Under the pieces are notes generated by a model, which was given only the letters and a program-made list of their open reading frames with translations, searched no databases and was not told the origin of the DNA. From Pseudoalteromonas luteoviolacea DSM 6061 (GTDB lineage: Bacteria; Pseudomonadota; Gammaproteobacteria; Enterobacterales; Alteromonadaceae), in contig NZ_AUYB01000081.1 in assembly GCF_001625655.1 (NCBI RefSeq), positions 49,936-113,935 of the forward strand: DNA of 64,000 nt, in the 5' to 3' direction. The position numbers and the translations under genes were made by a program. Of the stretch, positions 34,494 to 42,531 are shown in pieces; within the stretch, counting starts at the first letter, position 1, and every line of letters starts with the position of its first letter.

Positions 34494-34889
34494 CGCAATT
34501 TATGCAACTTTTCAAAAGGCGGGTGTTGCTATTATGTTAGCAACACCATGAATAATATACGGACTGATCTTAAAGTAGAAACGTTGGCAGTCGCCCAAGA
34601 TACAGTGTGCTATGCAGTTGAAACCAGTTTCACGTTTTGAGGTAGTTTTACCATGAATTCAGGGCTGAACTTGACACATATACATCGCTATACAATCTTC
34701 AATGACTAGCATGTATATAATTTGATTAATATTGTTTAACAAAAGCTGTGCTCCTACAAAGCCAATGTATTGAAAAGTATATAGAAATACCTTAACCAGG
34801 ATGCAAATGGTGAACTTTATAGATATTGGCTTGTAATGTAGAGCAAGGAAGCGATAGCTGAAATTGAGAGATTTCTTTTTAGGTAAGAT
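34494..34889. other. Intergenic region between DUF4331 gene and egtB
   Basis: No gene supported. There is a 10 bp perfect hairpin GGTGTTGCTA / TAGCAACACC at 34522-34547, probably the end of the DUF4331 transcript though it lacks a T run, and a short palindrome TGAAAC-CA-GTTTCA at 34619-34632 that could be an operator for egtB. Open frames here look random. Confidence 0.5.
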
Positions 34890-36164
34890 ATGAATTGGCA
34901 GCAATTGAGCGGTACCGAAAAGTCCAAGTATTTTATAGATGAATACCTACGGATAAGAGAGTTTTCTACAGCGCTGTGTTCTCGTTTGGAGATTGAGGAT
35001 TACACGGTGCAACCCATTGCGGATGTAAGCCCTCCAAAATGGCATTTGGGCCATACAACATGGTTTTTTGAAGAAATCATATTGGTGAAGTGTTTGAGCG
35101 AATATACTCGGTTTCATCAACAATATCGTTTTTTATTTAATTCCTATTACAAATCTGCAGGCCAACATTGGAAACAGAGCCAGCGTGGTGAACTGTCGAG
35201 GCCAACAGTAGAGGAGGTGATCCGCTATAGAAGCTATGTAGATAACTTTATGGTGAATTATCTGTCCAATGCTGAAATCGGTGATGACGTTTTGTCTTTA
35301 CTAGAGATTGGGCTTCATCATGAGCAACAACACCAAGAGCTATTGCTGATGGATATCAAATTTATTTTGGGCAGCAATCCGACTTCACCAGTATTTAGTG
35401 AAAAACCCCTTGGGTTTGCTTCACCAGTAAACCAAATATGGCGTTCTTTTAATGAAGGTATTTACAGTGTAGGTGCCAGCGACGGCGGTTTTTCTTATGA
35501 TAATGAAAAGCCACGACATAAGAACTACATCTATTCATTTGCAATCAGTGAAAATACGGTGACAAACGGTGATTACCTCGAATTTATAGACCGTGGTGGG
35601 TATGGTCATGCGGAATTTTGGTTGAGTCTAGGGTGGGAGTGGGTTAATGATAATCATATAGGTCATCCATTATATTGGCGAAAAATAGACAATGAATGGT
35701 ATGAATTTACGCTTCATGGCCTAAATCTACTGGACCTCAATGCGCCTGTCACACATGTTAGTTATTTTGAAGCTGATGCATATGCAAAATGGAAAGGCGT
35801 AAGGTTACCTGATGAGCAAGAAATGGAAGTGTATTTGGCTTCAAGTATTGATGATTCGGTAGAGGAAAACGAGCACGAAAAAAAGCACGGTGATGAATCT
35901 GGTGTTTATCACCCAATCAAAGGAGACGCTCAAACTGGCCAAGTATGGTGTTGGAGTAAAAGTCACTATTCTGGTTATCCAGGGTACAAGCCCTATCAGG
36001 GCATGCTGACTGAATACAATGGCAAGTTCATGTGTAATCAGTTTGTCTTGAGAGGTGGGTGTATAGCAACGCCTCCATCTCATTATCGCCATAGTTATCG
36101 AAATTTTTATGCACCGCATCAACGTTGGATGTTTTCAGGTATTAGATTAGCGAAGGATATTTAA
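34890..36164 (+). CDS. egtB: Ergothioneine sulfoxide synthase EgtB
   Basis: Non-heme iron enzyme that joins trimethylhistidine (hercynine) to a thiol with oxygen. Its 424 residues contain a DinB-like N-terminal domain with the iron ligands visible as H55 (HLGHTTWFF) and H144/H148 (HHEQQHQELL), and a C-terminal FGE-sulfatase domain with WCWSKSHYSGYPGY and RGGCIATPPSHYRHSYRNFY. No methyltransferase domain is fused, unlike OvoA. It overlaps egtD by one base. Without egtA and egtC nearby the thiol donor may be cysteine itself, as in EgtB types of other lineages; that is inference. Confidence 0.93.
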   Translation: MNWQQLSGTEKSKYFIDEYLRIREFSTALCSRLEIEDYTVQPIADVSPPKWHLGHTTWFFEEIILVKCLSEYTRFHQQYRFLFNSYYKSAGQHWKQSQRGELSRPTVEEVIRYRSYVDNFMVNYLSNAEIGDDVLSLLEIGLHHEQQHQELLLMDIKFILGSNPTSPVFSEKPLGFASPVNQIWRSFNEGIYSVGASDGGFSYDNEKPRHKNYIYSFAISENTVTNGDYLEFIDRGGYGHAEFWLSLGWEWVNDNHIGHPLYWRKIDNEWYEFTLHGLNLLDLNAPVTHVSYFEADAYAKWKGVRLPDEQEMEVYLASSIDDSVEENEHEKKHGDESGVYHPIKGDAQTGQVWCWSKSHYSGYPGYKPYQGMLTEYNGKFMCNQFVLRGGCIATPPSHYRHSYRNFYAPHQRWMFSGIRLAKDI

Positions 36165-37159
36165 TGACACACTTTAGATTATTGACTCAAAATGGGCATG
36201 GACAAGATGCGGAAGAGGACCAATTAGCAATAGAGGTATTGACAGGGTTAAGTGCACAGCCAAAGCATTTATCTGCAAAGTACTTTTACGATGATACAGG
36301 CAGTGAGCTTTTTCAAAAAATCACTCAACACGAAGATTATTATTTGACCGCAAAGGAGTTTGAAATTCTAACTCGAATAAGTAGCCAATTAGCCCACTTA
36401 ATTGACGAACAAGAGATAGATATTATTGAGCTTGGTGCGGGAGATGGACGCAAAAGCCAGCTTATTATTGATGGCTTTTTGAAAAATGGCTGCAAAGTAA
36501 ATTTTTATCCTATCGATATTTCAGAAAAAGCCATGGTGATGCTACAAGAAAATATTGTACCGAATGAAAAACTAGCAATTCATGGTGTCGTCGCAGAGTA
36601 TTTTGAAGGCTTGAAGCTAGTTAGAAGCCAATCGAGTAACAAGCAACTGGTGCTCTTTTTAGGCTCTAATATTGGTAACTTTAATCGCGAACAGAGCCAA
36701 GGTTTCTTGAGGAAACTGTGGATGAGTTTGAATTCGCAAGACTATATTTTAACAGGGTACGATTTAAAAAAAGACGTTAACAAATTGACCGCTGCTTACA
36801 ACGATGAGGCGGGGTTAACAGCACGGTTTAATCTCAACTTGTTGCACCGTATTAATCATGAGCTGGGTGGTAACTTTAAACTAGATAAGTTTCAACATTA
36901 TGGCATTTACAACCCGATACTTGGCGCAATGGAGAGCTACGTACTATCAACCGAAAAACAAGCAGTCTATATAAAGGCATTGCAACGCACATTTCAATTT
37001 GATGCATATGAAGCAATCCACTTGGAGTATTCATTTAAGTTTACCAAAAAAGATATCGAGGACCTGTGTGAACAAACTGGATTTAAATTAATTAAGAACT
37101 TTACTGATGCCAATGAGCACTTTATAGACTCACTTTGGCAGGTTTATAAAGACGAATAA
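36164..37159 (+). CDS. egtD: L-histidine N-alpha-methyltransferase EgtD
   Basis: SAM-dependent enzyme that trimethylates histidine to hercynine. The 331-residue protein carries KYFYDDTGSELFQKIT, the SAM site IELGAGDGRKSQLII and the FLGSNIGNFNREQ block, all typical of EgtD (DUF2260-type methyltransferase). It is translationally coupled to egtB (TAATG). Confidence 0.94.
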   Translation: MTHFRLLTQNGHGQDAEEDQLAIEVLTGLSAQPKHLSAKYFYDDTGSELFQKITQHEDYYLTAKEFEILTRISSQLAHLIDEQEIDIIELGAGDGRKSQLIIDGFLKNGCKVNFYPIDISEKAMVMLQENIVPNEKLAIHGVVAEYFEGLKLVRSQSSNKQLVLFLGSNIGNFNREQSQGFLRKLWMSLNSQDYILTGYDLKKDVNKLTAAYNDEAGLTARFNLNLLHRINHELGGNFKLDKFQHYGIYNPILGAMESYVLSTEKQAVYIKALQRTFQFDAYEAIHLEYSFKFTKKDIEDLCEQTGFKLIKNFTDANEHFIDSLWQVYKDE

Positions 37160-37289
37160 TCATTTATTCTTTCTTTATTAGCTATAAACCTAGCAACAGA
37201 ATGGGTACGCCAATAGGTGTATGGGTCTAGGTATATTTGTAATATTTAGGGCTTTACACCTTTGTTAACTGTGTGGGATAGGGATTTAT

Positions 37290-38078
37290 ATGGATAGGTG
37301 TTTTGTTCGACAAGTTTTTAGCTTAGACCCCTACCTTGGCAACTTAGCTTCTGTTTACTTATGTACTCGGCTTACAGAGTATGAAGATACTAAATTTCTT
37401 CAAGCAGTCGCAATTAGCAACGCATCACCGGCTACAGCTTTCGTTTTTGTTAATGACACAGGCCCACACCTGATCCGTTGGTTTTCACCACATAGTGAAA
37501 TTCAATTTTGTGGACATGCGACGCTCGCAGCAGCCGACGTATTAAAGTCACTCTTAAGCATTCATCAAAATAAACAATATTTTCAGGCCAAAAATCATAA
37601 AATTTGCATTACACATAAAACGGCAGAACAATACGTTATGCATTTACCCCAAGCCCAGCTTGAACCTAGTAGTCCATCAGACGCTATATTAGAAACTCTT
37701 AATGCAAAAGCCATTAGCTTGAAACAAACACAGCCTAAAGATGGATATCTCATTGTGCAATTGCAGGATAAAGATAAAATACTTAACTTTGATTTTGATG
37801 AGGCTAAGTTTAGTCAACTCACCCGTAGGGCATTACTGGTAACATCTGTCGAGGCACAAGAGCCAAAGAGTGTGTATTTTCGATATTTCGCACCTCAATA
37901 TGGTAAAAAAGAAGATCCTGCCACAGGGTCCGCAGGCCCTCTTTTGGCTGCGTTTTGGAGATTGCCAGTTAATCAAATCTATAATTGCTATCAGCTATCC
38001 TCCAAAGGTGCTTACTATCAAGTTTCACACAATCAAAGTACAGTATGTATTTATGGACATGTGAGGCAGCCACGGTAG
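37290..38078 (+). CDS. PhzF-family (DAP-epimerase-fold) protein with altered active site
   Basis: A 262-residue member of the PhzF/YddE family. It has the two-lobe signatures GHATLAAADVL and DPATGSAGPLLAAF. However, the catalytic glutamate, which sits in a SETAFV-like motif in PhzF and YddE, is replaced: here the site reads PATAFV, with A48 in place of Glu. The usual GNPAAV is GNLASV. The family catalyses isomerisations, but this member may be non-catalytic or have moved its base. It starts 130 bp after egtD and may or may not share its transcript. Confidence 0.82.
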   Translation: MDRCFVRQVFSLDPYLGNLASVYLCTRLTEYEDTKFLQAVAISNASPATAFVFVNDTGPHLIRWFSPHSEIQFCGHATLAAADVLKSLLSIHQNKQYFQAKNHKICITHKTAEQYVMHLPQAQLEPSSPSDAILETLNAKAISLKQTQPKDGYLIVQLQDKDKILNFDFDEAKFSQLTRRALLVTSVEAQEPKSVYFRYFAPQYGKKEDPATGSAGPLLAAFWRLPVNQIYNCYQLSSKGAYYQVSHNQSTVCIYGHVRQPR

Positions 38079-38374
38079 TTCCAAGTTTTTTTAGCCCACT
38101 GTATAAATAAGTCTGGTGTTAGTATTTTCCAAAATATAATCCGCAGTTTAATAGTTATTTTGGATAAAATTAATTGTGAGGAAAATAATAAGTAGGTTTG
38201 TGCAGGAGCTGTACTCGCTTTATTGGTGACAATATTTAGTGCTTAAAAATAGGGCACGACATAATTTCTGATGTTTGATATTTATTGTCTATAAACAATT
38301 AGTATGGTGAAAGCGTTGGCACCATTGTAAAAAAGCCCAGTATATACTGGGCTTTTTCAATAATTATAGCTTGA
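38079..38374. other. Intergenic region between convergent phzF-like gene and nrdA
   Basis: 296 bp with no gene. It contains the terminator of nrdA at 38329-38357. No nrdB or ferredoxin gene follows nrdA here. Confidence 0.55.
38329..38357 (-). terminator. Terminator after nrdA
   Basis: Perfect stem AAAAAGCCCAGTA with its complement around a TA-rich loop; A and T tracts on both sides make it usable in both directions. It is 18 bp past the nrdA stop. Confidence 0.88.
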
Positions 38375-40660
38375 TTAAATCTTACAAGCGCCGCCTTCAC
38401 AGCCATCGTCTTCAGCTTCTGGCTTTAACTCATCTTGGGCATCAGCAGCGCCATCTCGAGTGTTATGGTAATAAAGTGTCTTAACACCAAGTTTGTACGC
38501 TGTCAGTAGGTCTTTCAACAACAACTTCATTGGCACTTTTCCACCTTCAAACTTCGTTGGGTCGTAGTTTGTGTTAGCTGAAATTGTTTGGTCGATGAAC
38601 TTTTGCATGATACCTACAAGGCCAAGATAACCATCGTTTGAAGGAATATCCCACAGTAGCTCATATTGCTCTTTTAGTTTTTCATACTCTGGAACAACCT
38701 GTTTCAAGATCCCATCTTTACTTGCCTTAACGCTGATGTGACCACGAGGTGGCTCAATACCATTTGTTGCATTTGAAATCTGTGAAGAAGTTTCAGACGG
38801 CATTAGTGCAGAAACGGTAGAGTTTCTCATGCCAAACTCTTTAATGCTTGCTCTTAGTGCATCCCAATCTAAATGAAGCGGCTCATCACAAATATTATCG
38901 ACATCTTTCTTATATGTATCGATAGGCATAATACCTTGTGAGTAAGTAGTTTCATTAAACTTAGGACATGCGCCACGCTCTTTAGCAAGTTCATTTGACG
39001 CTTTCATCAGGTAGTATTGAATCGCTTCAAATGTTCTGTGTGTTAGTGCGTTAGCGCTACCATCAGAGTACTTTTTACCATTCTTTGCAAGATAATATGC
39101 AAAGTTAATTACACCAATACCTAAAGTACGACGACCCATTGTTGCAGTGTGTGCTGCTGGTACCGGGTAATCTTGGAAATCAAGTAGGTTATCAAGTGCG
39201 CGAACAGCTAGCTCAGCCAGCTCTTCTAGCTCAGATAAATCTTTAATTGCCCCTAAGTTGAATGCAGAGAGGGTACAAAGTGCGATTTCGCCTTCAGCGT
39301 CGTTCACATTGTTTAGAGGCTTAGTTGGCAAAGCGATTTCTAAACAAAGGTTTGATTGCCTAATAGGTGCTACTTTTGAATCAAACGGGCTGTGTGTATT
39401 ACAGTGGTCAACGTTTTGTAGGTAAATACGGCCCGTGCTTGCGCGCTCTTGGGCAAACATTGAAAATAGCTCAATTGCTTTGATACGCTTCTTGCGAATT
39501 GATTCGTCTTGCTCGTACTTAGTATAAAGCTCTTCGAACAGTTCCTGATCTTCAAAGAATGAATCATATAGACCTGGAGTGTCTGAAGGGCTGAACAAAG
39601 TGATATAGTCGTCTTTTAAAAGACGTGTGTACATTGTTTTGTTGAACTGAACGCCATAGTCTAAGTGACGAACTCGGTTTTCTTCAACACCACGGTTGTT
39701 TTTAAGGACAAGTAAGTTTTCAACTTCAAGATGCCAAAGTGGGTAGAATAGGGTAGCTGCGCCACCACGTACACCACCTTGCGAACAGCTTTTTACTGCC
39801 GTTTGGAAATGTTTATAAAACGGGATACAACCTGTGTGGAATGCTTCACCGTTGCGAATAGGGCTACCTAAAGCTCTGATCCTACCTGCATTTACGCCGA
39901 TACCTGCACGTTGGCTAACGTATTTTACAATAGCAGAAGAGGTCGCGTTGATTGAATCAAGGCTATCGTCACATTCGATTAATACACAAGAACTAAACTG
40001 ACGTGTTGGTGTACGAACGCCTGCCATAATTGGCGTTGGTAGTGAGATTTTAAATTGAGAAACAGCGTCATAAAAACGTTTGATGTAGTCAAGGCGCGTT
40101 TCTTTGTCGTAATCTGAGAATAAACTTGCCGCAACAAGCATATACAAGAACTGAGCACTCTCGTAAATTTCGCCTGTAACACGGTTTTGAACTAGGTACT
40201 TTCCTTCCAATTGTTTTACTGCGGCATAGCTAAAAGTCATATCGCGGCTATGGTCAATGTACTCGTTGAGTTCATTGAGCTCTTCGCGCGTATAATCTTT
40301 CAATAGGTGTTCATCGTAACGCTTTTCTTCCACAAGCTTTACAACGTGATCGTAAAGGTGTGGAGGCTCAAATTGACCGTATGCCTTTTTCCTTAGGTGG
40401 AATACTGCTAAGCGAGCAGCTAAGTATTGATAATCCGGAGTATCTTTAGAGATTAAGTCAGCAGCTGCTTTGATGATAGTTTCATGAATATCTTCAGTAC
40501 GGATCCCATCATAAAACTGGATATGAGATTTTAACTCTACTTGAGAGACTGAGACATTATCTAGACCATCTGCGGCCCAAGTTATCACACGATGAATTTT
40601 ATCTAAATCAAGCGGTTCTTTACGACCGTTTCTTTTACTGACAGATAATTGTTGGTTCAT
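38375..40660 (-). CDS. nrdA: Ribonucleoside-diphosphate reductase, class Ia, alpha subunit
   Basis: Catalytic subunit converting ribonucleoside diphosphates to deoxy forms. The 761 residues match E. coli NrdA. An N-terminal ATP cone (SVSKRNGRKEPLDLDKIHRV) provides dATP control; catalytic-site blocks RQFSSCVLIE and NLCLEIALPT are visible, and the C-terminus CEGGACKI has the thioredoxin-interacting cysteine pair. The radical-generating beta subunit gene nrdB is not next to it, unlike the usual nrdAB operon. DnaA and NrdR sites lie upstream. Confidence 0.96.
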   Translation of the reverse strand: MNQQLSVSKRNGRKEPLDLDKIHRVITWAADGLDNVSVSQVELKSHIQFYDGIRTEDIHETIIKAAADLISKDTPDYQYLAARLAVFHLRKKAYGQFEPPHLYDHVVKLVEEKRYDEHLLKDYTREELNELNEYIDHSRDMTFSYAAVKQLEGKYLVQNRVTGEIYESAQFLYMLVAASLFSDYDKETRLDYIKRFYDAVSQFKISLPTPIMAGVRTPTRQFSSCVLIECDDSLDSINATSSAIVKYVSQRAGIGVNAGRIRALGSPIRNGEAFHTGCIPFYKHFQTAVKSCSQGGVRGGAATLFYPLWHLEVENLLVLKNNRGVEENRVRHLDYGVQFNKTMYTRLLKDDYITLFSPSDTPGLYDSFFEDQELFEELYTKYEQDESIRKKRIKAIELFSMFAQERASTGRIYLQNVDHCNTHSPFDSKVAPIRQSNLCLEIALPTKPLNNVNDAEGEIALCTLSAFNLGAIKDLSELEELAELAVRALDNLLDFQDYPVPAAHTATMGRRTLGIGVINFAYYLAKNGKKYSDGSANALTHRTFEAIQYYLMKASNELAKERGACPKFNETTYSQGIMPIDTYKKDVDNICDEPLHLDWDALRASIKEFGMRNSTVSALMPSETSSQISNATNGIEPPRGHISVKASKDGILKQVVPEYEKLKEQYELLWDIPSNDGYLGLVGIMQKFIDQTISANTNYDPTKFEGGKVPMKLLLKDLLTAYKLGVKTLYYHNTRDGAADAQDELKPEAEDDGCEGGACKI

Positions 40661-40706
40661 AAGCTATGCCTGTATTCCCAAGTTCTTTATATTGGTTAGG
40701 AAATCA

Positions 40707-40722
40707 CCACTAGATATGGTGC
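40707..40722 (-). promoter_or_regulatory. Imperfect NrdR-like palindrome
   Basis: ccactagatatggtgc agrees with the NrdR consensus at 12 of 16 positions and lies 46 bp before the nrdA start. Weak candidate. Confidence 0.3.
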
Positions 40723-40790
40723 CTATTTGAAAGTGCATCACAAGATAGTGTGGTTATTTGTAATTTGCAATAGAACAAATGAGCCCAGAT

Positions 40791-40799
40791 TGTGGATAA
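40791..40799 (-). promoter_or_regulatory. DnaA box (perfect)
   Basis: tgtggataa is the exact complement of the DnaA consensus TTATCCACA. It lies in the nrdA leader or promoter region, where DnaA is known to act in E. coli. Confidence 0.65.
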
Positions 40800-40841
40800 C
40801 ATTGGGATAAATTCACAGCGTTAGTGTTTACTAACCTTCAA

Positions 40842-40850
40842 TTATCCACG
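40842..40850 (+). promoter_or_regulatory. DnaA box (8 of 9)
   Basis: ttatccacg differs from the DnaA consensus at the last base. It faces the first box in opposite orientation 51 bp away. Confidence 0.55.
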
Positions 40851-40960
40851 TTGTCTGCGCCCTTAAAAAAATCAACTTCAATACAAGGATTTTTGTCTTT
40901 TTTTGGCAAAAAACCTGAGTGATTTTTTTATGTTCAATTTCTTTCTCAATTAAGTGTAAG

Positions 40961-40976
40961 ACACAATATGTAGTGT
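40961..40976 (-). promoter_or_regulatory. NrdR box (15 of 16)
   Basis: acacaatatgtagtgt matches the NrdR consensus acaCwAtATaTwGtgt at all but one position. NrdR represses ribonucleotide reductase genes when dATP is high. Orientation is given for the gene controlled. Confidence 0.75.
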
Positions 40977-40992
40977 CTCAAATTATAATTTT

Positions 40993-41008
40993 TCACTATA
41001 TGTGCGAA
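40993..41008 (-). promoter_or_regulatory. Weak second NrdR box
   Basis: tcactatatgtgcgaa has a good left half-site and a poor right half. Its start is 32 bp from the strong box, the three-turn spacing typical of NrdR box pairs. It overlaps the stop codon of the upstream phosphatase gene. Confidence 0.45.
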
Positions 41009-41643
41009 ATTATATCAATTGGGTGTTCTAGGTTTAGTTCAGCACCCCATGAAATGGCGTCTTCTAGTGACGGTATGAACCCCCATAGTGCAGACACTGA
41101 ACGCATTTGGGCAGCGTGGGCGGCTTCAATGTCCCTTTGCGCATCACCCACGTAAATACATTGAGTCGGTTCTACGCCAAGTTGTTCTGCCGCCAAAAGC
41201 AGAGGTTCTGGGTGTGGCTTGGCGACTTTTAGTGTATCTCCACATACAACAACTTCAATATTGGCAAGATCTGGGATCTGTTGTAAAAGAGGTCTTGTTA
41301 AGAAACCTGGTTTATTGGTCATGATACCAACAGATACGTTCATTGATTTAAGTTTTTGCAATAATTCGGCAATGCCTTCAAAACAATGAGAGTGCACCGC
41401 AATGTTTTTTGCGTAACTGTCTAAGACTTGTTGTCTGAGCGTTTCTACATCGTAATTTTGAAGTTCCTCACCAAATCCCACCTCAAGTAATGCTTTTACG
41501 CCATTAGAGATAGCAGGACTATACTCACTTTTAGAAACCGTTGGTTTATTGTGAATGCGCAACACGTGGTTTAGAGCACCACCTAAGTCATCACTTGTAT
41601 TTAACAAGGTTCCATCTAAGTCGAAAATAACGGCTTTAGTCAT
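40996..41643 (-). CDS. HAD-family phosphatase (Gph/MupP-like)
   Basis: A 215-residue HAD hydrolase with motif [11 protein letters not shown], motif II MTNKPG, the motif III lysine in KPHPEP and motif [10 protein letters not shown]. It is usually annotated as phosphoglycolate phosphatase (Gph). The tight link to ubiG (4 bp ATGA overlap) near gyrA equals the Pseudomonas ubiG-mupP arrangement, where the enzyme dephosphorylates MurNAc-6-phosphate in cell-wall recycling. Both reactions are possible; sequence alone does not decide. Confidence 0.88.
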   Translation of the reverse strand: MTKAVIFDLDGTLLNTSDDLGGALNHVLRIHNKPTVSKSEYSPAISNGVKALLEVGFGEELQNYDVETLRQQVLDSYAKNIAVHSHCFEGIAELLQKLKSMNVSVGIMTNKPGFLTRPLLQQIPDLANIEVVVCGDTLKVAKPHPEPLLLAAEQLGVEPTQCIYVGDAQRDIEAAHAAQMRSVSALWGFIPSLEDAISWGAELNLEHPIDIISHI

Positions 41644-42350
41644 GCTAGCTTCTCGAAATGAAGTAAGTAATTAACACTGACGTCATCACTCAATGTGAAT
41701 GTTTTAGTAAATGGGTTATAACTGATCCCAGCACAGTGACGCACTTTTAGTCCATGTTGCTCTGCCCAGCCAATTAAAGTTGAGGGTCGAATGAACTTGT
41801 TATGGTCATGTGTGCCTTCAGGCACCATCTTTAATAATTTCTCAGCAGCGACAACGGCTAATAAATATGCTTTGTGCGTTTTATTTAAAGTAGAGAAAAA
41901 TACACTTGCACCTGGCTTGGCGGCCTTTGCCACCGCAGCAATAATTGCAGAAGGATCAGGCACGTGCTCAAGCATTTCCATGCACGTCACTACATCAAAC
42001 TGTTCTGGGTTTTCTTCAGCAAACAATTCTGCTGGGATTTTTCGATATTCTACAGAAATACCGCTTTCAAGGCTGTGCAACTTAGCTACATTGAGCGGCT
42101 CTTGCCCCATATCTATGCCAGTAGCTTCGGCTCCAAGCTTTGCCATGCTCTCGGTTAAAATACCACCGCCACAGCCAACATCGAGTACTTTTTTTGAGAA
42201 TAACCCGGCGCTTTTATCATTTATAAAATCTAGGCGTAATGGATTGATGTCGTGTAGAGGTTTAAATTCACCCTCTGTATCCCACCATCTTTCGGCAATT
42301 TCTTCAAATTTTGCGATTTCTTCGTGGTCTACATTTTGATGTTCGGTCAT
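41640..42350 (-). CDS. ubiG: Ubiquinone biosynthesis O-methyltransferase UbiG
   Basis: SAM-dependent methyltransferase doing both O-methylations of ubiquinone synthesis. The 236 residues contain the UbiG N-terminal [17 protein letters not shown] motif [14 protein letters not shown], and [11 protein letters not shown]. It is divergent from gyrA and overlaps the phosphatase gene by 4 bp. Confidence 0.96.
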   Translation of the reverse strand: MTEHQNVDHEEIAKFEEIAERWWDTEGEFKPLHDINPLRLDFINDKSAGLFSKKVLDVGCGGGILTESMAKLGAEATGIDMGQEPLNVAKLHSLESGISVEYRKIPAELFAEENPEQFDVVTCMEMLEHVPDPSAIIAAVAKAAKPGASVFFSTLNKTHKAYLLAVVAAEKLLKMVPEGTHDHNKFIRPSTLIGWAEQHGLKVRHCAGISYNPFTKTFTLSDDVSVNYLLHFEKLA

Positions 42351-42531
42351 AAAAAGCTTCCTCGTTTATCTGGGCGCATTGTATTGGCTATTTATAAAAA
42401 TACCAGACATTTTACGACTGCAAATTAGATTTATGTGTGTTAATATCGACAGCCGAATAAATAATAACTTAACCCTTTGGCACCAATAGTGTGACATAAA
42501 AGGGCAAGACTCTGAAGGAAAGTGGTATCAA

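Larger units (their letters stand above)
40661..40995. other. nrdA control region
   Basis: Region of 335 bp upstream of nrdA with no gene. It holds two DnaA boxes, one strong and one weak NrdR box spaced 32 bp, and a third imperfect NrdR-like palindrome near the start codon (40707-40722). A clear sigma70 promoter could not be assigned by eye. Confidence 0.6.

Noticed and set aside
34659..34904. 81-residue minus-strand open frame before egtB
   Set aside because: No ribosome site, no domain, and it runs into the egtB start; probably random in an A+T-rich gap.
41791..42339. 182-residue open frame antisense to ubiG
   Set aside because: Covers the same bases as the well-supported ubiG gene in the opposite strand; no family signature.
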